Source: Parabacteroides distasonis ATCC 8503
GTDB taxonomy: Bacteria > Bacteroidota > Bacteroidia > Bacteroidales > Tannerellaceae
Reading direction: 5' to 3'
Assembly: GCF_000012845.1 (NCBI RefSeq)
Contig: NC_009615.1
Coordinates: 829,501 to 893,500, forward strand
DNA: 64,000 bases
The notes under the pieces are model-generated. The model searched no databases and was not told the origin of the DNA. It worked only from the letters and a program-made list of their open reading frames with translations. Position 1 is the first letter of the stretch. Every line of letters starts with the position of its first letter. Positions 27,653 through 36,530 of the stretch are shown one piece after another. A program made the position numbers and the translations under genes.

Positions 27653-28921
27653 GTGTGTAGAAACCTATATTTAAGACTTTTCAAGGTAATTCTCCTTTCT
27701 TTTTTATCGTGTTCCGTTCTTTTCGTTTCCGCTCAAGAGACACGGGATTCCGTGAAAATATATTTCCACAAGGGTAGAACGGAAATAGATCTCTCTTTAC
27801 GGGATAACAGGCGGTCGTTAGAGAAGATCAGCCGCCGGATATTGGAATACAGGCCGGACACGGCTTTCTCTATCTGCAAGATTATGGTGGTCGGTGCGGC
27901 GTCCCCCGAGGGGAGCATCGAACTGAACAGGCGTTTGTCTGAACTAAGGGCGAAACGTTTGTTCGATCACGTGTGCGGTTACTCGCCGCTACCCGACACG
28001 CTGAAAACGTCGGTATTCGTGGGGCGTGACTGGAGGGGATTGCTGCGTTTGGTGGAGAATGATCCCGGAATGCCCGGTAAATCGGAAACGGTGGAGCTTC
28101 TGCAAGGTATTGTTTCCGAGGTGGAAGCAAGTGGAAACGGGGAGAACAAGATAAATGAATTGAAACGCTTGCGGTACGGCATCCCATATCGGTACATGTA
28201 TCGGAATTTGTTTCCGGATCTTCGTGCATCTTGTTTGTATATTTGGTATGAATCGAAACGGAAGTCGTTCCCTGCCATGCAGGTTATCTCCCACCTGCAT
28301 GATACATTGTACTTACCTTGTAAGCTTTCTCCGTTCGGTGGAGAAACGGGCGGTTTCCAGTCTGGGGAAAAACATGGGCCTTTTTACATGGCCGTGAAAA
28401 CGAACATGCTTTATGATGCGTTGCTTGTGCCGAATATAGGGGTGGAGTTTTACGTCGGAAAGAACTGGTCTGTGGCCGGGAATTGGATGTATGCCTGGTG
28501 GAAAAGTGATCGGAAGCATAATTATTGGCGTATCTATGGGGGAGATGTGGAGTTGCGCCGCTGGTTCGGTCGGAGAGCGGTGGAAAAACCGTTTTCCGGG
28601 CATCATGTCGGATTGTACGGGCAGATCGTCACCTATGATTTCGAATTGGGTGGGAAAGGTTACTTGGGGGATAAATGGAGTTACGGGGGAGGCGTGGCTT
28701 ACGGCTACTCGTTACCTGTGGGACATCGGTTCAATGTGGATTTCACGTTGGGAATCGGCTACCTTGGAGGATTGTACAAGGAGTACATCCCTTTGGACGG
28801 TCACTATGTATGGCAGACCACTAAAAAACGCCGCTGGTTCGGCCCGACCAAGGCGGGTATCTCTTTGGTGTGGTTGATCGGGCGGGGGAATTATAGCCGG
28901 AAGAAAGGAGGCAGGCAGTGA
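27653..28921 (+). CDS. DUF3575 / OmpA-like protein, first gene of a fimbrial operon
   Basis: 422 residues from GTG 27653. A signal peptide (ending LFVSAQE) is followed by an OmpA-like domain (DSVKIYFHKGRTEIDLSLRDN, then VVGAASPEGSIELNRRLSELRAKRL), and the C-terminal half is a DUF3575-type outer-membrane barrel (YMAVKTNMLYDALLVPNIGVE). Such genes commonly precede Mfa2/FimB-type genes in Bacteroidales fimbrial loci. The start is uncertain: an in-frame stop at 27614 leaves only the GTG, while an upstream ATG at 27570 is out of frame by one AC unit. It overlaps the next gene by 4 bases (GTGA). Confidence 0.8.
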   Translation: MCRNLYLRLFKVILLSFLSCSVLFVSAQETRDSVKIYFHKGRTEIDLSLRDNRRSLEKISRRILEYRPDTAFSICKIMVVGAASPEGSIELNRRLSELRAKRLFDHVCGYSPLPDTLKTSVFVGRDWRGLLRLVENDPGMPGKSETVELLQGIVSEVEASGNGENKINELKRLRYGIPYRYMYRNLFPDLRASCLYIWYESKRKSFPAMQVISHLHDTLYLPCKLSPFGGETGGFQSGEKHGPFYMAVKTNMLYDALLVPNIGVEFYVGKNWSVAGNWMYAWWKSDRKHNYWRIYGGDVELRRWFGRRAVEKPFSGHHVGLYGQIVTYDFELGGKGYLGDKWSYGGGVAYGYSLPVGHRFNVDFTLGIGYLGGLYKEYIPLDGHYVWQTTKKRRWFGPTKAGISLVWLIGRGNYSRKKGGRQ

Positions 28922-29838
28922 TACTGATACGCTTTAGTCTGGTGTTCATATTTTTATGGATGGGACTGACGGCTTGTGAGCATAAGGATTTATGTTACGA
29001 TCATCCGCACTTTGCCACGGTGCGGGTAGTATTCGACTGGACCAAGATTTCCAATCATGACAAGCCTGAAGGCATGAGGGTCGTATTTTATCCGACCGAT
29101 GATGAAAGCAACACGTGGATATTTGATTTCCCCGGAGGAGAGGATGGGGAAGTGGAGCTCCCCGAGAATGATTACCGGGTAATTTGCTTCAACTACGATA
29201 CCGACGGGATGGTTTGGAAAGAAAACGGCAGTTACACGCTTTTTACTGCCGATACGCGTGATGTTCGGTCGCCGGATAACCAGACAATGGCCGTCACCCC
29301 ACCCTGGCTGTGTGGCGACCATATAGACAGAGTTATCCTCAAGGACATTCCGGAAGGAAGCACGAAGATAATACGGCTAACTCCCGTAAACATGGTATGT
29401 CACTACACGTATGAGGTGAACGGAATTCGGGGACTGGACAGGGTGGCGGATTTGCGGGCCGCTCTTTCCGGCATGTCCGGCTCGCTTAACATGTCCGGCG
29501 ACAGTTTGCCCGCCGATCTTTCGGAGAGCCTGCTCTTTGATGGAATGGTTTCACGGAATCAGATTATAGGCGGATTCTATACGTTTGGACATTCCGCACT
29601 TGAAGGAGAGCCCAATGTTTTCCGGCTGTATCTCAAGAACCGTTCAGGCAGCATGTCTGTATTGGAACAGGACGTGAGCGACCAAGTGCATGATGTCCCG
29701 GTAGCGGGGCATATCGGTGATGTGCATCTGGTGTTGAATTTTGATTATGAGGTACCATCCGAGCCGGGAAGTGGCGGTCCGGGATTTGATGTGGACGTTG
29801 ATGATTGGGATGATGTGAATGTGGATATAGTGTTGTAA
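28918..29838 (+). CDS. FimB/Mfa2-like fimbrial anchor lipoprotein (DUF5119)
   Basis: 306 residues. Lipobox at MGLTACEHKD, then a beta-rich domain beginning VRVVFDWTKISNHDKPEGMR, as in DUF5119/Mfa2-type subunits that anchor and limit fimbriae at the outer membrane. The acidic C-terminal tail is DVDVDDWDDVNV. The GTG start overlaps the previous stop and is preceded by AAAGGAGGC, a stronger Shine-Dalgarno than usual here. It is followed 43 bases on by the fimbrillin gene. Confidence 0.8.
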   Translation: MILIRFSLVFIFLWMGLTACEHKDLCYDHPHFATVRVVFDWTKISNHDKPEGMRVVFYPTDDESNTWIFDFPGGEDGEVELPENDYRVICFNYDTDGMVWKENGSYTLFTADTRDVRSPDNQTMAVTPPWLCGDHIDRVILKDIPEGSTKIIRLTPVNMVCHYTYEVNGIRGLDRVADLRAALSGMSGSLNMSGDSLPADLSESLLFDGMVSRNQIIGGFYTFGHSALEGEPNVFRLYLKNRSGSMSVLEQDVSDQVHDVPVAGHIGDVHLVLNFDYEVPSEPGSGGPGFDVDVDDWDDVNVDIVL

Positions 29839-29881
29839 TCGAGTTTTATTAATTATATTTATTAACAATTTTATTCATTTT

Positions 29882-31003
29882 ATGAAAAAAAGTACAATAA
29901 TGCTTTGGGCAATCTTTGGAGTACTACTGATGAGTTGCTCAGAAGAGGAGATTGCGAATGTGGAAACCTCCTCACGAAATGCGATTGGTTTTAACGTGTT
30001 AAGTAATGCGGCGGAAACGAGGGCTACCCCTACTACCAACACCAACTTGAAGAACACCGATTTCGACGTGTTCGCTTTTACGGCGGATGGTACTGCCTTC
30101 ATGGGAAAGAACGACACGGAATTTGAACATGACGGAGTGAAGATCGTGTACAAAAATGGTAAGTGGGATTATGACAATGCGAGCGACCTTCGTTATTGGC
30201 CTACCGAGGCTTTGGACTTTTACGCGTTCAATCCCGGAACGGTTAGTGAAGACATGATGGCGTTTTATAGTTGGGAAGCCACCAAGGATGTCCAAAAGAT
30301 AAGTTATACCTGCATGGATGAGTATGGAAGCGGTACTACTCATGCAAACTACGACGTGATGTATGCCATGGCCAAAGGCCAGACAAAAGACATGAACAAC
30401 GGAATAGTGAAATTTAATTTCAAACATATTCTGTCACAGGTCGTATTCAAAGCAAAGACCCAATACGATAACATGCAGGTGGACATCGACGTGATCAAGA
30501 TTCATAATTTCAAATTTGCCGGCGCCTTCACATTGCCTGCGGCAGCCGATGGAACGGGAAGTTGGAGTTCGTCTGATTTAGCATTTCCACACGCATTTAC
30601 CGTAGTGAAAAACGCAAACATCACGGTCAATAGCAATACCGAAGCTACCGATATTACCACAAATACTCCTATGCTGAATATACCACAGGAGCTGACTGCT
30701 TGGAAAGTTTCCGAAACAGCCACCAAAAGCAAGTTGGAGGCCGATAATGCGAAGCAATGTTATCTGGAGATCGCCTGCAAAATCCGGCAGTCCGGAGCTT
30801 ATCTGTTGGGTTCAGCAAGCGAATACAAAACAATTTATGTTCCGTTCGGAGATACATGGGAACAGGGCAAGCGTCATATCTACACGTTGATTTTCGGTGG
30901 TGGTTATGATGATCAGGGAGAGGCTGTGTTGAATCCGATCCAGTTTGATGCAGAGACAACAGGCTGGGTTGATGCAGATAAAGACGTAAACGTCCAACCT
31001 TAA
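29882..31003 (+). CDS. Fimbrillin-family major subunit lipoprotein
   Basis: 373 residues. Lipobox LLMSCSEEE; then the AIGFNV ... ETRATP segment typical of fimbrillins, where an arginine-specific cleavage site exposes the polymerising strand; then a two-domain beta sandwich (KWDYDNASDLRYWP; VKFNFKHILSQVVFKA) and a C-terminal VDADKDVNV donor-like end. These are secreted as lipoproteins and polymerise into surface fimbriae for adhesion. The operon ends at a strong terminator at 31027. Confidence 0.88.
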   Translation: MKKSTIMLWAIFGVLLMSCSEEEIANVETSSRNAIGFNVLSNAAETRATPTTNTNLKNTDFDVFAFTADGTAFMGKNDTEFEHDGVKIVYKNGKWDYDNASDLRYWPTEALDFYAFNPGTVSEDMMAFYSWEATKDVQKISYTCMDEYGSGTTHANYDVMYAMAKGQTKDMNNGIVKFNFKHILSQVVFKAKTQYDNMQVDIDVIKIHNFKFAGAFTLPAAADGTGSWSSSDLAFPHAFTVVKNANITVNSNTEATDITTNTPMLNIPQELTAWKVSETATKSKLEADNAKQCYLEIACKIRQSGAYLLGSASEYKTIYVPFGDTWEQGKRHIYTLIFGGGYDDQGEAVLNPIQFDAETTGWVDADKDVNVQP

Positions 31004-31026
31004 TCCAAACGTTTATTAATATCGTA

Positions 31027-31077
31027 CCCGTTGGCAGGTTAAACATACGCAAGATTAACCCTGCCAACGGGTTTTTT
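31027..31077 (+). terminator. Rho-independent terminator of the fimbrial operon
   Basis: CCCGTTGGCAGG and CCTGCCAACGGG arms followed by TTTTTT, 24 bases after the fimbrillin stop. Confidence 0.9.
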
Positions 31078-31191
31078 ATAGGGAATCGCATTTTCAATAT
31101 ACTTTTTGATGTGTAGGGGTGCTTTTTGCGTACCTTTTTCCTGGAGAATTTCTTTTGTGGAGTGTTTGCCCTGTATATTCCCGATACGCTG

Positions 31192-31449
31192 TTATAGCAG
31201 GGAACTGTTTTTATCCAAGTAGTCAGATATAGCCTCTTGCAATACCGATTTTAGCGAATCGCCTTTGCGGATCGCGATCAGCTTTAAGTTCTGGTGATAG
31301 GTTTCGTCCATGACAAAATTACAATGCACGGTTTTCGCTTTCTTCGGCTTTTGAGCCTCTTTTTGCCCGGCCGTGGATTGGATCAGGCTGTCTAATCCCC
31401 CGGTCAGCCCGGCCGACATACTGTTTTTTAAATCGTTCTTCTTTGCCAT
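31192..31449 (-). CDS. Small ribbon-helix-helix protein, ParA partner
   Basis: 85 residues. The N-terminal half is flexible and basic; the C-terminal half (VHCNFVMDETYHQNLKLIA, then SLKSVLQEAISDYL) fits a ribbon-helix-helix DNA-binding unit. It starts 4 bases after parA and is cotranscribed with it, the arrangement of a two-gene plasmid-type partition module, where a small RHH protein acts as centromere binder. Likely binding sites are the TACTAAAATACTA clusters at 32260, 36398 and 37062. Confidence 0.65.
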   Translation of the reverse strand: MAKKNDLKNSMSAGLTGGLDSLIQSTAGQKEAQKPKKAKTVHCNFVMDETYHQNLKLIAIRKGDSLKSVLQEAISDYLDKNSSLL

Positions 31450-31453
31450 ATGG

Positions 31454-32212
31454 TTACTTTATTTCTGTTAGCAGTTCGTTACATACCTTCTCGTAGTCCT
31501 CTGCCCCGGCAGATTTTGGGGCATAGTGAAAAATATCCTGCCCTTGTGTCGGGGCTTCGGCCAGCGTAATGGCGTTGCGTATATGGGTGCTGAACACTTT
31601 GCCCTGGAATGTTTCCTGTACCAGTTCCGAAACGCTCTTGTTCAGGTTCTTTCTTCCGTCGTACTGGGTTATCAGGACCCCGGCGATCGAAAGATCCGAG
31701 TTCAAACGTTGCTGCACCTTGTGGACGACCTGCATAAGTTTGGCCATTCCACGCATTGCCAGGAATTGAGCCTGAACCGGGATAATCAACCGATCCGAGG
31801 CCGTCAGTGCGTTAAGCGTGAGCAGCGACAGCGAGGGGGGGCAGTCGATCAGGATATAATCGAATTTTTCCTTTTGGCCCTTGATAAGGTGGGCTAAGAT
31901 AAGTTCCCGCCCGGCCTCGTTGATTAACTCCGTTTCAACGGCCGAGAGATCCAGGCAGGAGGGAACGACTCTAAGACCGTCCTTATGCTCGTAGATCGGC
32001 AGGTCGTATTCGCCTTTCATCGCGCCGTAGATCGTTTGGGGAAGCTCCGCGGAGAAGCCCAGCGATTCGGTCAGGTTGGCCTGCCCGTCAAGGTCGATCA
32101 AAAGAACCTTGTACCCTTTTTGACGTAACGCACCGCCCAGGTTGATCGTGGTTGTGGTCTTTCCTACTCCCCCCTTGTGATTCAATACGGAGATTACTTT
32201 TGCTTTGCTCAT
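31454..32212 (-). CDS. parA: ParA-family partition ATPase
   Basis: 252 residues, small ParA/Soj class without an N-terminal HTH extension. Deviant Walker A NHKGGVGKTTTTINLGGAL, Walker A' DLDGQANLTESLG and Walker B DYILIDCPPSLSLLT are all present. Such ATPases segregate plasmids and stabilise some ICEs by moving DNA bound by a small partner. The -7 box (TATATTTG on the minus strand) sits beside a 30-base AT-rich motif, suggesting autoregulation. Its presence argues that the 22.4-37.6 kb segment derives from a plasmid or ICE. Confidence 0.9.
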   Translation of the reverse strand: MSKAKVISVLNHKGGVGKTTTTINLGGALRQKGYKVLLIDLDGQANLTESLGFSAELPQTIYGAMKGEYDLPIYEHKDGLRVVPSCLDLSAVETELINEAGRELILAHLIKGQKEKFDYILIDCPPSLSLLTLNALTASDRLIIPVQAQFLAMRGMAKLMQVVHKVQQRLNSDLSIAGVLITQYDGRKNLNKSVSELVQETFQGKVFSTHIRNAITLAEAPTQGQDIFHYAPKSAGAEDYEKVCNELLTEIK

Positions 32213-32244
32213 AAATTCAGTTTTTTAAATGGTTGTCATGTCCG

Positions 32245-32289
32245 CAAATATAGTTAAAATACTAATATACTAAAATACTAAAAGTAGTA
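32245..32289 (-). promoter_or_regulatory. parA promoter and putative partition/operator site 1
   Basis: TATATTTG on the minus strand (32245-32252) is a -7 box 33 bases before the parA start. The adjacent 32260-32289 contains iterated TACTAA/ATACTA units and a GTAGTA inverted end. The same 30 bases occur as an exact inverted copy at 36398-36427. Confidence 0.55.
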
Positions 32290-32436
32290 TTTTTCGTTTT
32301 TTGCGTGTTTTTTGTGCCGATCGGGGAAGCGTACCGAAATAAATCCTGTTTCCGTCTTTCGGTACGTTTTGTTTCTGTACCGGAATTAATCAAAGAATTA
32401 TTTCATTATCTTTGTGACTGAACAAGCTAATAAGAA

Positions 32437-32724
32437 ATGAACAACAAAGAAAAATCATACTATGCCAATATTACCAAGCATTTGAACAGTGTTTATAAAA
32501 GTGTTGAACTTGATATAGATAGCATATGTTCCATTTTGGAACATGTGGGTAATGACGGCAAACAAAGATATACTACTAATTATGCTATTCTGCCAATAGA
32601 ATATTGGATTAAAGGTAAGAACGCAGCTTTTTCGGTAAAAAAGGCGAATGGCGTATCAGAACTTGAAAATCATTTTGCTACATTTGTTAACGCTAAGAGG
32701 ATAAAAAGAAAAACCCGTTCTTGA
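32437..32724 (+). CDS. Hypothetical small protein
   Basis: 95 residues, unrecognised, with no signal peptide or membrane segment. It begins KEKSYYANITKHLNSVYKSVEL and ends in a basic tail (KRIKRKTRS). A TATCTTTG box at 32407-32414 lies 22 bases before the ATG, and a terminator overlaps its stop, so it looks like an independent gene. Its position before the Abi gene makes a role in a defence or maintenance cluster possible, but this is only context. Confidence 0.55.
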   Translation: MNNKEKSYYANITKHLNSVYKSVELDIDSICSILEHVGNDGKQRYTTNYAILPIEYWIKGKNAAFSVKKANGVSELENHFATFVNAKRIKRKTRS

Positions 32725-32733
32725 TGAACGGGT
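32713..32733 (+). terminator. Terminator-like hairpin overlapping a stop codon
   Basis: ACCCGTTC and GAACGGGT with a 5-base loop; the left arm overlaps the last codons of the small gene. The following sequence is only weakly T-rich. Confidence 0.5.
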
Positions 32734-32823
32734 ATATCCTTAACTTGGTTACGTGTTTTGATAACAGAGGCTTTACCAAGCATTACAATGCAAAGATAGT
32801 AATCTTATTCCAAATACCAAAAA

Positions 32824-33540
32824 ATGAAATATAAAAAAATAGTTAGGTTATATTCAAATTCACGTGTGGCTAAGTATTATCGGGCTACAAGTGGAGATAA
32901 AAATAAGGCGGTAATGCTTTATTTTGCCAATATGAAGATAGCGCAGGCTTTTCATCCGCTACTTTCTTCCTTTGAAGTTATCTTGCGGAATCAGTTACAT
33001 TATGCCCTGGCGCATCATTTTTCGGACGGGAACTGGATCATAAATCAGAAAAACGGGTTTATGGTAGCTTCTTCCTTGACGCACACGAATAAGCGTACAA
33101 AGAAGCAAGTAACCAATAGATACTTGCTGACGGAAGTGCAAAAAGCTGAAAAGAAAATTTCCGATCGTGGCGCGAGGATTACAGCAGGGAGGGTTATAGC
33201 GGAACAGACCTTGGGCTTCTGGAACAGTTTTTATGAGGTTCATCATTATATACTATTATCCGGTGTCCCTTGTACCATATTTAAGAAACTGCCTTCCGGA
33301 TATGGACGGAAACAAGTCAATGATGTTATCACACAAGTTCGTGAATTGAGGAATCGCATTAATCATAATGAGCCTATTTGCTTTGTAAATAAAAAATGTG
33401 ATTTTTCTTATGTAAGGGAAATGTATAGGTTAATTAGCAAATTTCTTTCTTGGATAGATCCGGAAATAATGCCGTCCTTGAAAGAGGTGGATAAGGTGAT
33501 TAAAACAATAGATAAGGAAGAGCAAAAGCAAAAGGGATGA
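32824..33540 (+). CDS. Abi-family (AbiD/F-like, HEPN-type) protein
   Basis: 238 residues. It matches the Abi_2/AbiD-F pattern: an N-terminal YSNSRVAKYYRA and AQAFHPLLSSFEVILRNQLHYAL, and near residue 185 the motif RELRNRINHNEPICF, with the R-x4-H arrangement of HEPN ribonucleases. Homologues abort phage infection by RNA cleavage or act as toxins. The stop overlaps the start of the serine recombinase (ATGA), an unusual coupling that ties a possible toxin to a DNA-rearranging or cointegrate-resolving enzyme. Function by homology only. Confidence 0.8.
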   Translation: MKYKKIVRLYSNSRVAKYYRATSGDKNKAVMLYFANMKIAQAFHPLLSSFEVILRNQLHYALAHHFSDGNWIINQKNGFMVASSLTHTNKRTKKQVTNRYLLTEVQKAEKKISDRGARITAGRVIAEQTLGFWNSFYEVHHYILLSGVPCTIFKKLPSGYGRKQVNDVITQVRELRNRINHNEPICFVNKKCDFSYVREMYRLISKFLSWIDPEIMPSLKEVDKVIKTIDKEEQKQKG

Positions 33541-34175
33541 ATGTGGTTATCTATTCACGTGTAAGCTCGCAGTCGGCCAGGCAATCGACCGAACGGCAGG
33601 TTGTCGATCTGGAGAGGTTCGCAGCCGGACGGGGGTACGAGGTGACAGCGGTCTTTGAGGAAAAGATAAGCGGACGAAAGGCCAATATCGAACGCCCGGT
33701 TTTAAGCCGTTGCCTGGAATACTGCACAGATCCGCAGAACCGGGTGGATATGTTGTTGTTGACCGAGATCTCACGCCTGGGGCGTTCCACCCTGGAGATC
33801 CTAAAGGCACTCGATACGCTGCACACGCATAAAATATGCGTGTATATCCAAAACCTGAACCTGGAAACATTACGGTCGGACAAGACGGTAAACCCCTTGT
33901 CCTCTCTGATTACTACCCTATTGGGGGAACTGGCCGCAATCGAACGCCAGGGGATCATCGACCGCCTTAATAGCGGACGGGAGTTGTACATCCAGAAAGG
34001 GGGCAGGCTGGGACGGAAGCCGGGAAGCCGGAAAACGGCCGAGCAGAGGAAAGAGGAATACCGGGAGGCGATCGCCTTGTTAAAGAAAGGCTACTCGATC
34101 CGGAACGTGGCGAAGCTCACGGGAAAAGCCGTTTCGACGATACAACAAGTAAAAAAAGACTTCATTAATAGCTGA
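33537..34175 (+). CDS. Serine recombinase / resolvase
   Basis: 212 residues. The catalytic domain starts VVIYSRVSSQSARQSTERQ with the nucleophilic Ser of YSRVS and has LLLTEISRLGRSTLEILKAL and the ERQGIIDRL region. A C-terminal helix-turn-helix (YSIRNVAKLTGKAVSTIQQVKK) completes a small resolvase/invertase. It could resolve plasmid multimers or cointegrates, which suits the nearby parA. The ATG overlaps the Abi stop. Confidence 0.88.
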   Translation: MNVVIYSRVSSQSARQSTERQVVDLERFAAGRGYEVTAVFEEKISGRKANIERPVLSRCLEYCTDPQNRVDMLLLTEISRLGRSTLEILKALDTLHTHKICVYIQNLNLETLRSDKTVNPLSSLITTLLGELAAIERQGIIDRLNSGRELYIQKGGRLGRKPGSRKTAEQRKEEYREAIALLKKGYSIRNVAKLTGKAVSTIQQVKKDFINS

Positions 34176-34189
34176 TTATCGGAACAAAT

Positions 34190-34271
34190 ATTGTATTTTT
34201 GCAACAAATACGAGTAAATGCGCAAAATTAAAAACGAGTATTTGCACATGTCTAAAAACGAGTATTTGCAC
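34190..34271 (+). promoter_or_regulatory. Leader with tandem operator-like repeats upstream of fic
   Basis: AAAACGAGTATTTGCAC occurs twice with a 24-base period (34231 and 34255), and a related AAATACGAGTAAATGCGC lies just before. A TATTTTTG box (about 34193-34200) precedes them, together with GTATTT/AAATAC inverted halves. The layout suggests operators bound by the Fic protein's N-terminal domain or another regulator. A longer fic reading from 34218 would translate these repeats into a repeated KNEYLH peptide, which favours the ATG at 34305. Confidence 0.5.
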
Positions 34272-34304
34272 GAAAATAATCAGAATCTAAATAAAAACGG
34301 TAGT

Positions 34305-35813
34305 ATGGCAACAATGGCGGAGAAAATGGTGGCTTCACTGGAGGAATTAAGAAAGCTCCAGGAGAAAGACCGCTGTGTCGTTCTACAAGGGACGGCCGAG
34401 ATAGGGAGGACGCATTTAACCCGGCTGTTGGATAACGGCTGGTTGCAGGAAGTAATGAAAGGCTGGTATATTGCGGCCAGGCCGGGAACAGAGGGGGATA
34501 CGACGGTCTGGTACACCTCATTCTGGTATTTTATTGCGAAATATGCGGCCGTCCGGCTGGGGGAACGGTGGTGTTTGACGGCCGACCAGTCGCTGGATCT
34601 GTATTCGGGGAAAACGACCGTGCCCGTGCAGGTGGTTATCAAGTCGCCGAAAGGCCATAACAACACGCAAAAGCTGATGTATGATACCTCGCTTTTGGTG
34701 TTTCAAAGCGAGATTCCGGATCAGGTATATAAAGAGCCGGAATACGGCCTTAATCTCTATCCGCTTGCCGAAGCCCTGGTATATGCCACGCCGAGATATT
34801 TCCAAGTGGAGAAGATCGCAGCCCGCACCTGCCTGGCCATGATACGGGACGCTGCCGATATATTAAAGGTACTGACGAAAAACGGGGCTTCGCTTCGTGC
34901 CGGAAGAATAGCCGGGGCGTTCCGGAACATCGGGAACAGCGAAATCGCCGACAGCATCGTTTCCACGATGCGGGGGTTCGGGTATGACGTGAGAGAAGAA
35001 GATCCGTTCGAGGATCAGCCACGAACGCCCCTTGTTTATGAGGTGTCGCCTTACGTCACACGCTTGCGCCTGATGTGGGAGAACATGAGGGATAAGGTTG
35101 TAGAACTGTTTCCCGAAGCCCCTGGAAAGATTGATGACGTGGAGGGGTATTTGAGATCCGTCGATGAAAAGTATTCGGAGGACGCTTATCATTCTCTCTC
35201 GATCGAGGGATATAGGGTTTCCCCGGAACTGATCGAGAAAGTGCGTGTCGGGAACTGGAAGCCGGAGGAAGAAGATAAGGAGCATAAAAACGCACTGGTG
35301 GCACGTGGGTATTACCAGGCGTTCCAGGCTGTCAGGGGGACGATCTCCGATATACTGAAAGGAAAGAACGCAGGGGAAGCGGTAAGGGCGGATCATCCCC
35401 TCTGGTATATGCAGATGTGGATGCCGTTCGTTACGGTGGGGATCTTGCAAAGGGAGGATCTTGTGGGTTATCGTACCGGGCAGGTCTATATACGGGGATC
35501 GCAACATATCCCGTTGAACCCGAAAGCGGTCAGGGACGCTATGCCCGTCCTTTTCGATCTCTTGAAGAATGAGCCGCACCCGGCGGTAAGGGCTGTCCTG
35601 GGACACTTCTTTTTCGTGTATATTCACCCCTATATGGACGGGAACGGGAGAATGGGACGGTTCGTCTTGAACGCCATGCTTGCGTCTGGAGGCTATAACT
35701 GGACGGTTGTTCCGGTGGAGCGTAGAAAAGAATATATGAAAGCGTTGGAAAAGGCCAGCGTGGAGGGGGATATTTCCGAATTTGCCAAAGTGATAGCCTC
35801 GCTGGTCAAGTAA
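34305..35813 (+). CDS. Fic-domain protein with N-terminal regulatory domain
   Basis: 502 residues from ATG 34305. The N-terminal 200 residues resemble AbiEi/winged-helix type regulators (GTAEIGRTHLTRLLDNGWLQEVMKGWYIA). A linker follows, with a segment SIEGYRVSPELIEKV that looks like the inhibitory helix (S-x-E-G) of self-regulated Fic proteins. The Fic core has the catalytic motif HPYMDGNGRMGRF. Fic enzymes usually AMPylate proteins using ATP. The fusion to a DNA-binding-like domain plus tandem repeats upstream suggests autoregulated expression, as for toxin-antitoxin loci. It is followed by a small gene 22 bases on. Confidence 0.85.
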   Translation: MATMAEKMVASLEELRKLQEKDRCVVLQGTAEIGRTHLTRLLDNGWLQEVMKGWYIAARPGTEGDTTVWYTSFWYFIAKYAAVRLGERWCLTADQSLDLYSGKTTVPVQVVIKSPKGHNNTQKLMYDTSLLVFQSEIPDQVYKEPEYGLNLYPLAEALVYATPRYFQVEKIAARTCLAMIRDAADILKVLTKNGASLRAGRIAGAFRNIGNSEIADSIVSTMRGFGYDVREEDPFEDQPRTPLVYEVSPYVTRLRLMWENMRDKVVELFPEAPGKIDDVEGYLRSVDEKYSEDAYHSLSIEGYRVSPELIEKVRVGNWKPEEEDKEHKNALVARGYYQAFQAVRGTISDILKGKNAGEAVRADHPLWYMQMWMPFVTVGILQREDLVGYRTGQVYIRGSQHIPLNPKAVRDAMPVLFDLLKNEPHPAVRAVLGHFFFVYIHPYMDGNGRMGRFVLNAMLASGGYNWTVVPVERRKEYMKALEKASVEGDISEFAKVIASLVK

Positions 35814-35835
35814 TGATATTTATAATAATGACAAT

Positions 35836-36234
35836 ATGAAATCAACGGAATATATCGAATGGGATAAACTGGAGCAGATCCCGTTCTGCCTTTGCCGGAT
35901 CGCGGAGGATGAAGAAAACCAGGAAATAGATGTTTATTATCTGGATAAACGGGTTTGCCATGATTACGATCATGTGGGGCATTATTTTCGTACTGCGATA
36001 ATCATGTTTAGAAGGATCAGGAACATAACGGCCGATTGGGTGAACCTCAAAAACCTTTGGTTGCTAAGGGACTGTATCAGGGAGAATTTTAATCATGGCC
36101 TGGAGGTGGACGATCTGATCTTCGGGGAAACATTCGACGGTGAGGATCCGGAAACTATAAAGCCGCTAACCAAAGAACGGCTGTTCAAGATTAAAAAGGT
36201 GATTCAGGAAAAAGATCCATACGCTACCGTATAG
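35836..36234 (+). CDS. Hypothetical acidic protein downstream of fic
   Basis: 132 residues, unrecognised, without signal or membrane segments. It is rich in Asp/Glu and aromatic residues (DVYYLDKRVCHDYDHVGHYF) and probably mostly helical. A 22-base gap after the Fic gene suggests the two are cotranscribed. It could be an immunity or regulatory partner, but only position supports that. Confidence 0.5.
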   Translation: MKSTEYIEWDKLEQIPFCLCRIAEDEENQEIDVYYLDKRVCHDYDHVGHYFRTAIIMFRRIRNITADWVNLKNLWLLRDCIRENFNHGLEVDDLIFGETFDGEDPETIKPLTKERLFKIKKVIQEKDPYATV

Positions 36235-36397
36235 GGGGGAGTATATAAAAACAAAACCCTGGAGTTTGTCTTGCGACAGGGACAACAGGGGATTACTACG
36301 CAAATATAGGGAGTATATCTCGTTTATACAAGGATTTTATGGCTTTTCTGGATTGATTTTAAAAAGAATAGAGGCTTGTTCCCTGGAATGTAGTATT

Positions 36398-36428
36398 TAC
36401 TACTTTTAGTATTTTAGTATATTAGTAC
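36398..36428. repeat. TACTAAAATACTA cluster, site 2 (inverted copy of the parA site)
   Basis: Exact complement of 32260-32289 over 30 bases. No gene starts here, so it is better explained as a partition (parS-like) site than as a promoter operator. Confidence 0.6.
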
Positions 36429-36447
36429 GCTTTTCTTTTGGAGGATT

Positions 36448-36530
36448 TGGGCGTTCCCGTAAACGGTCGGGCTTTCCGCCTCCAAGTCCTCGCCTAAAGG
36501 CTGTGGGCTTTCCACTGCAATCCCTAACGC
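36448..36530. repeat. GGGCGTTCCC repeat element, copy 2
   Basis: Shares TGGGCGTTCCCGT, ACGGTCGGGCTTT and CTGCAATCCCTAACGC with 24214-24265, separated by extra sequence containing a second GGGCTTTCC block. Confidence 0.55.

Noticed and set aside
34863..35627. 254-codon minus-strand open frame opposite fic
   Set aside because: Shadow of the GC-rich Fic gene; no recognisable domain or start signal.
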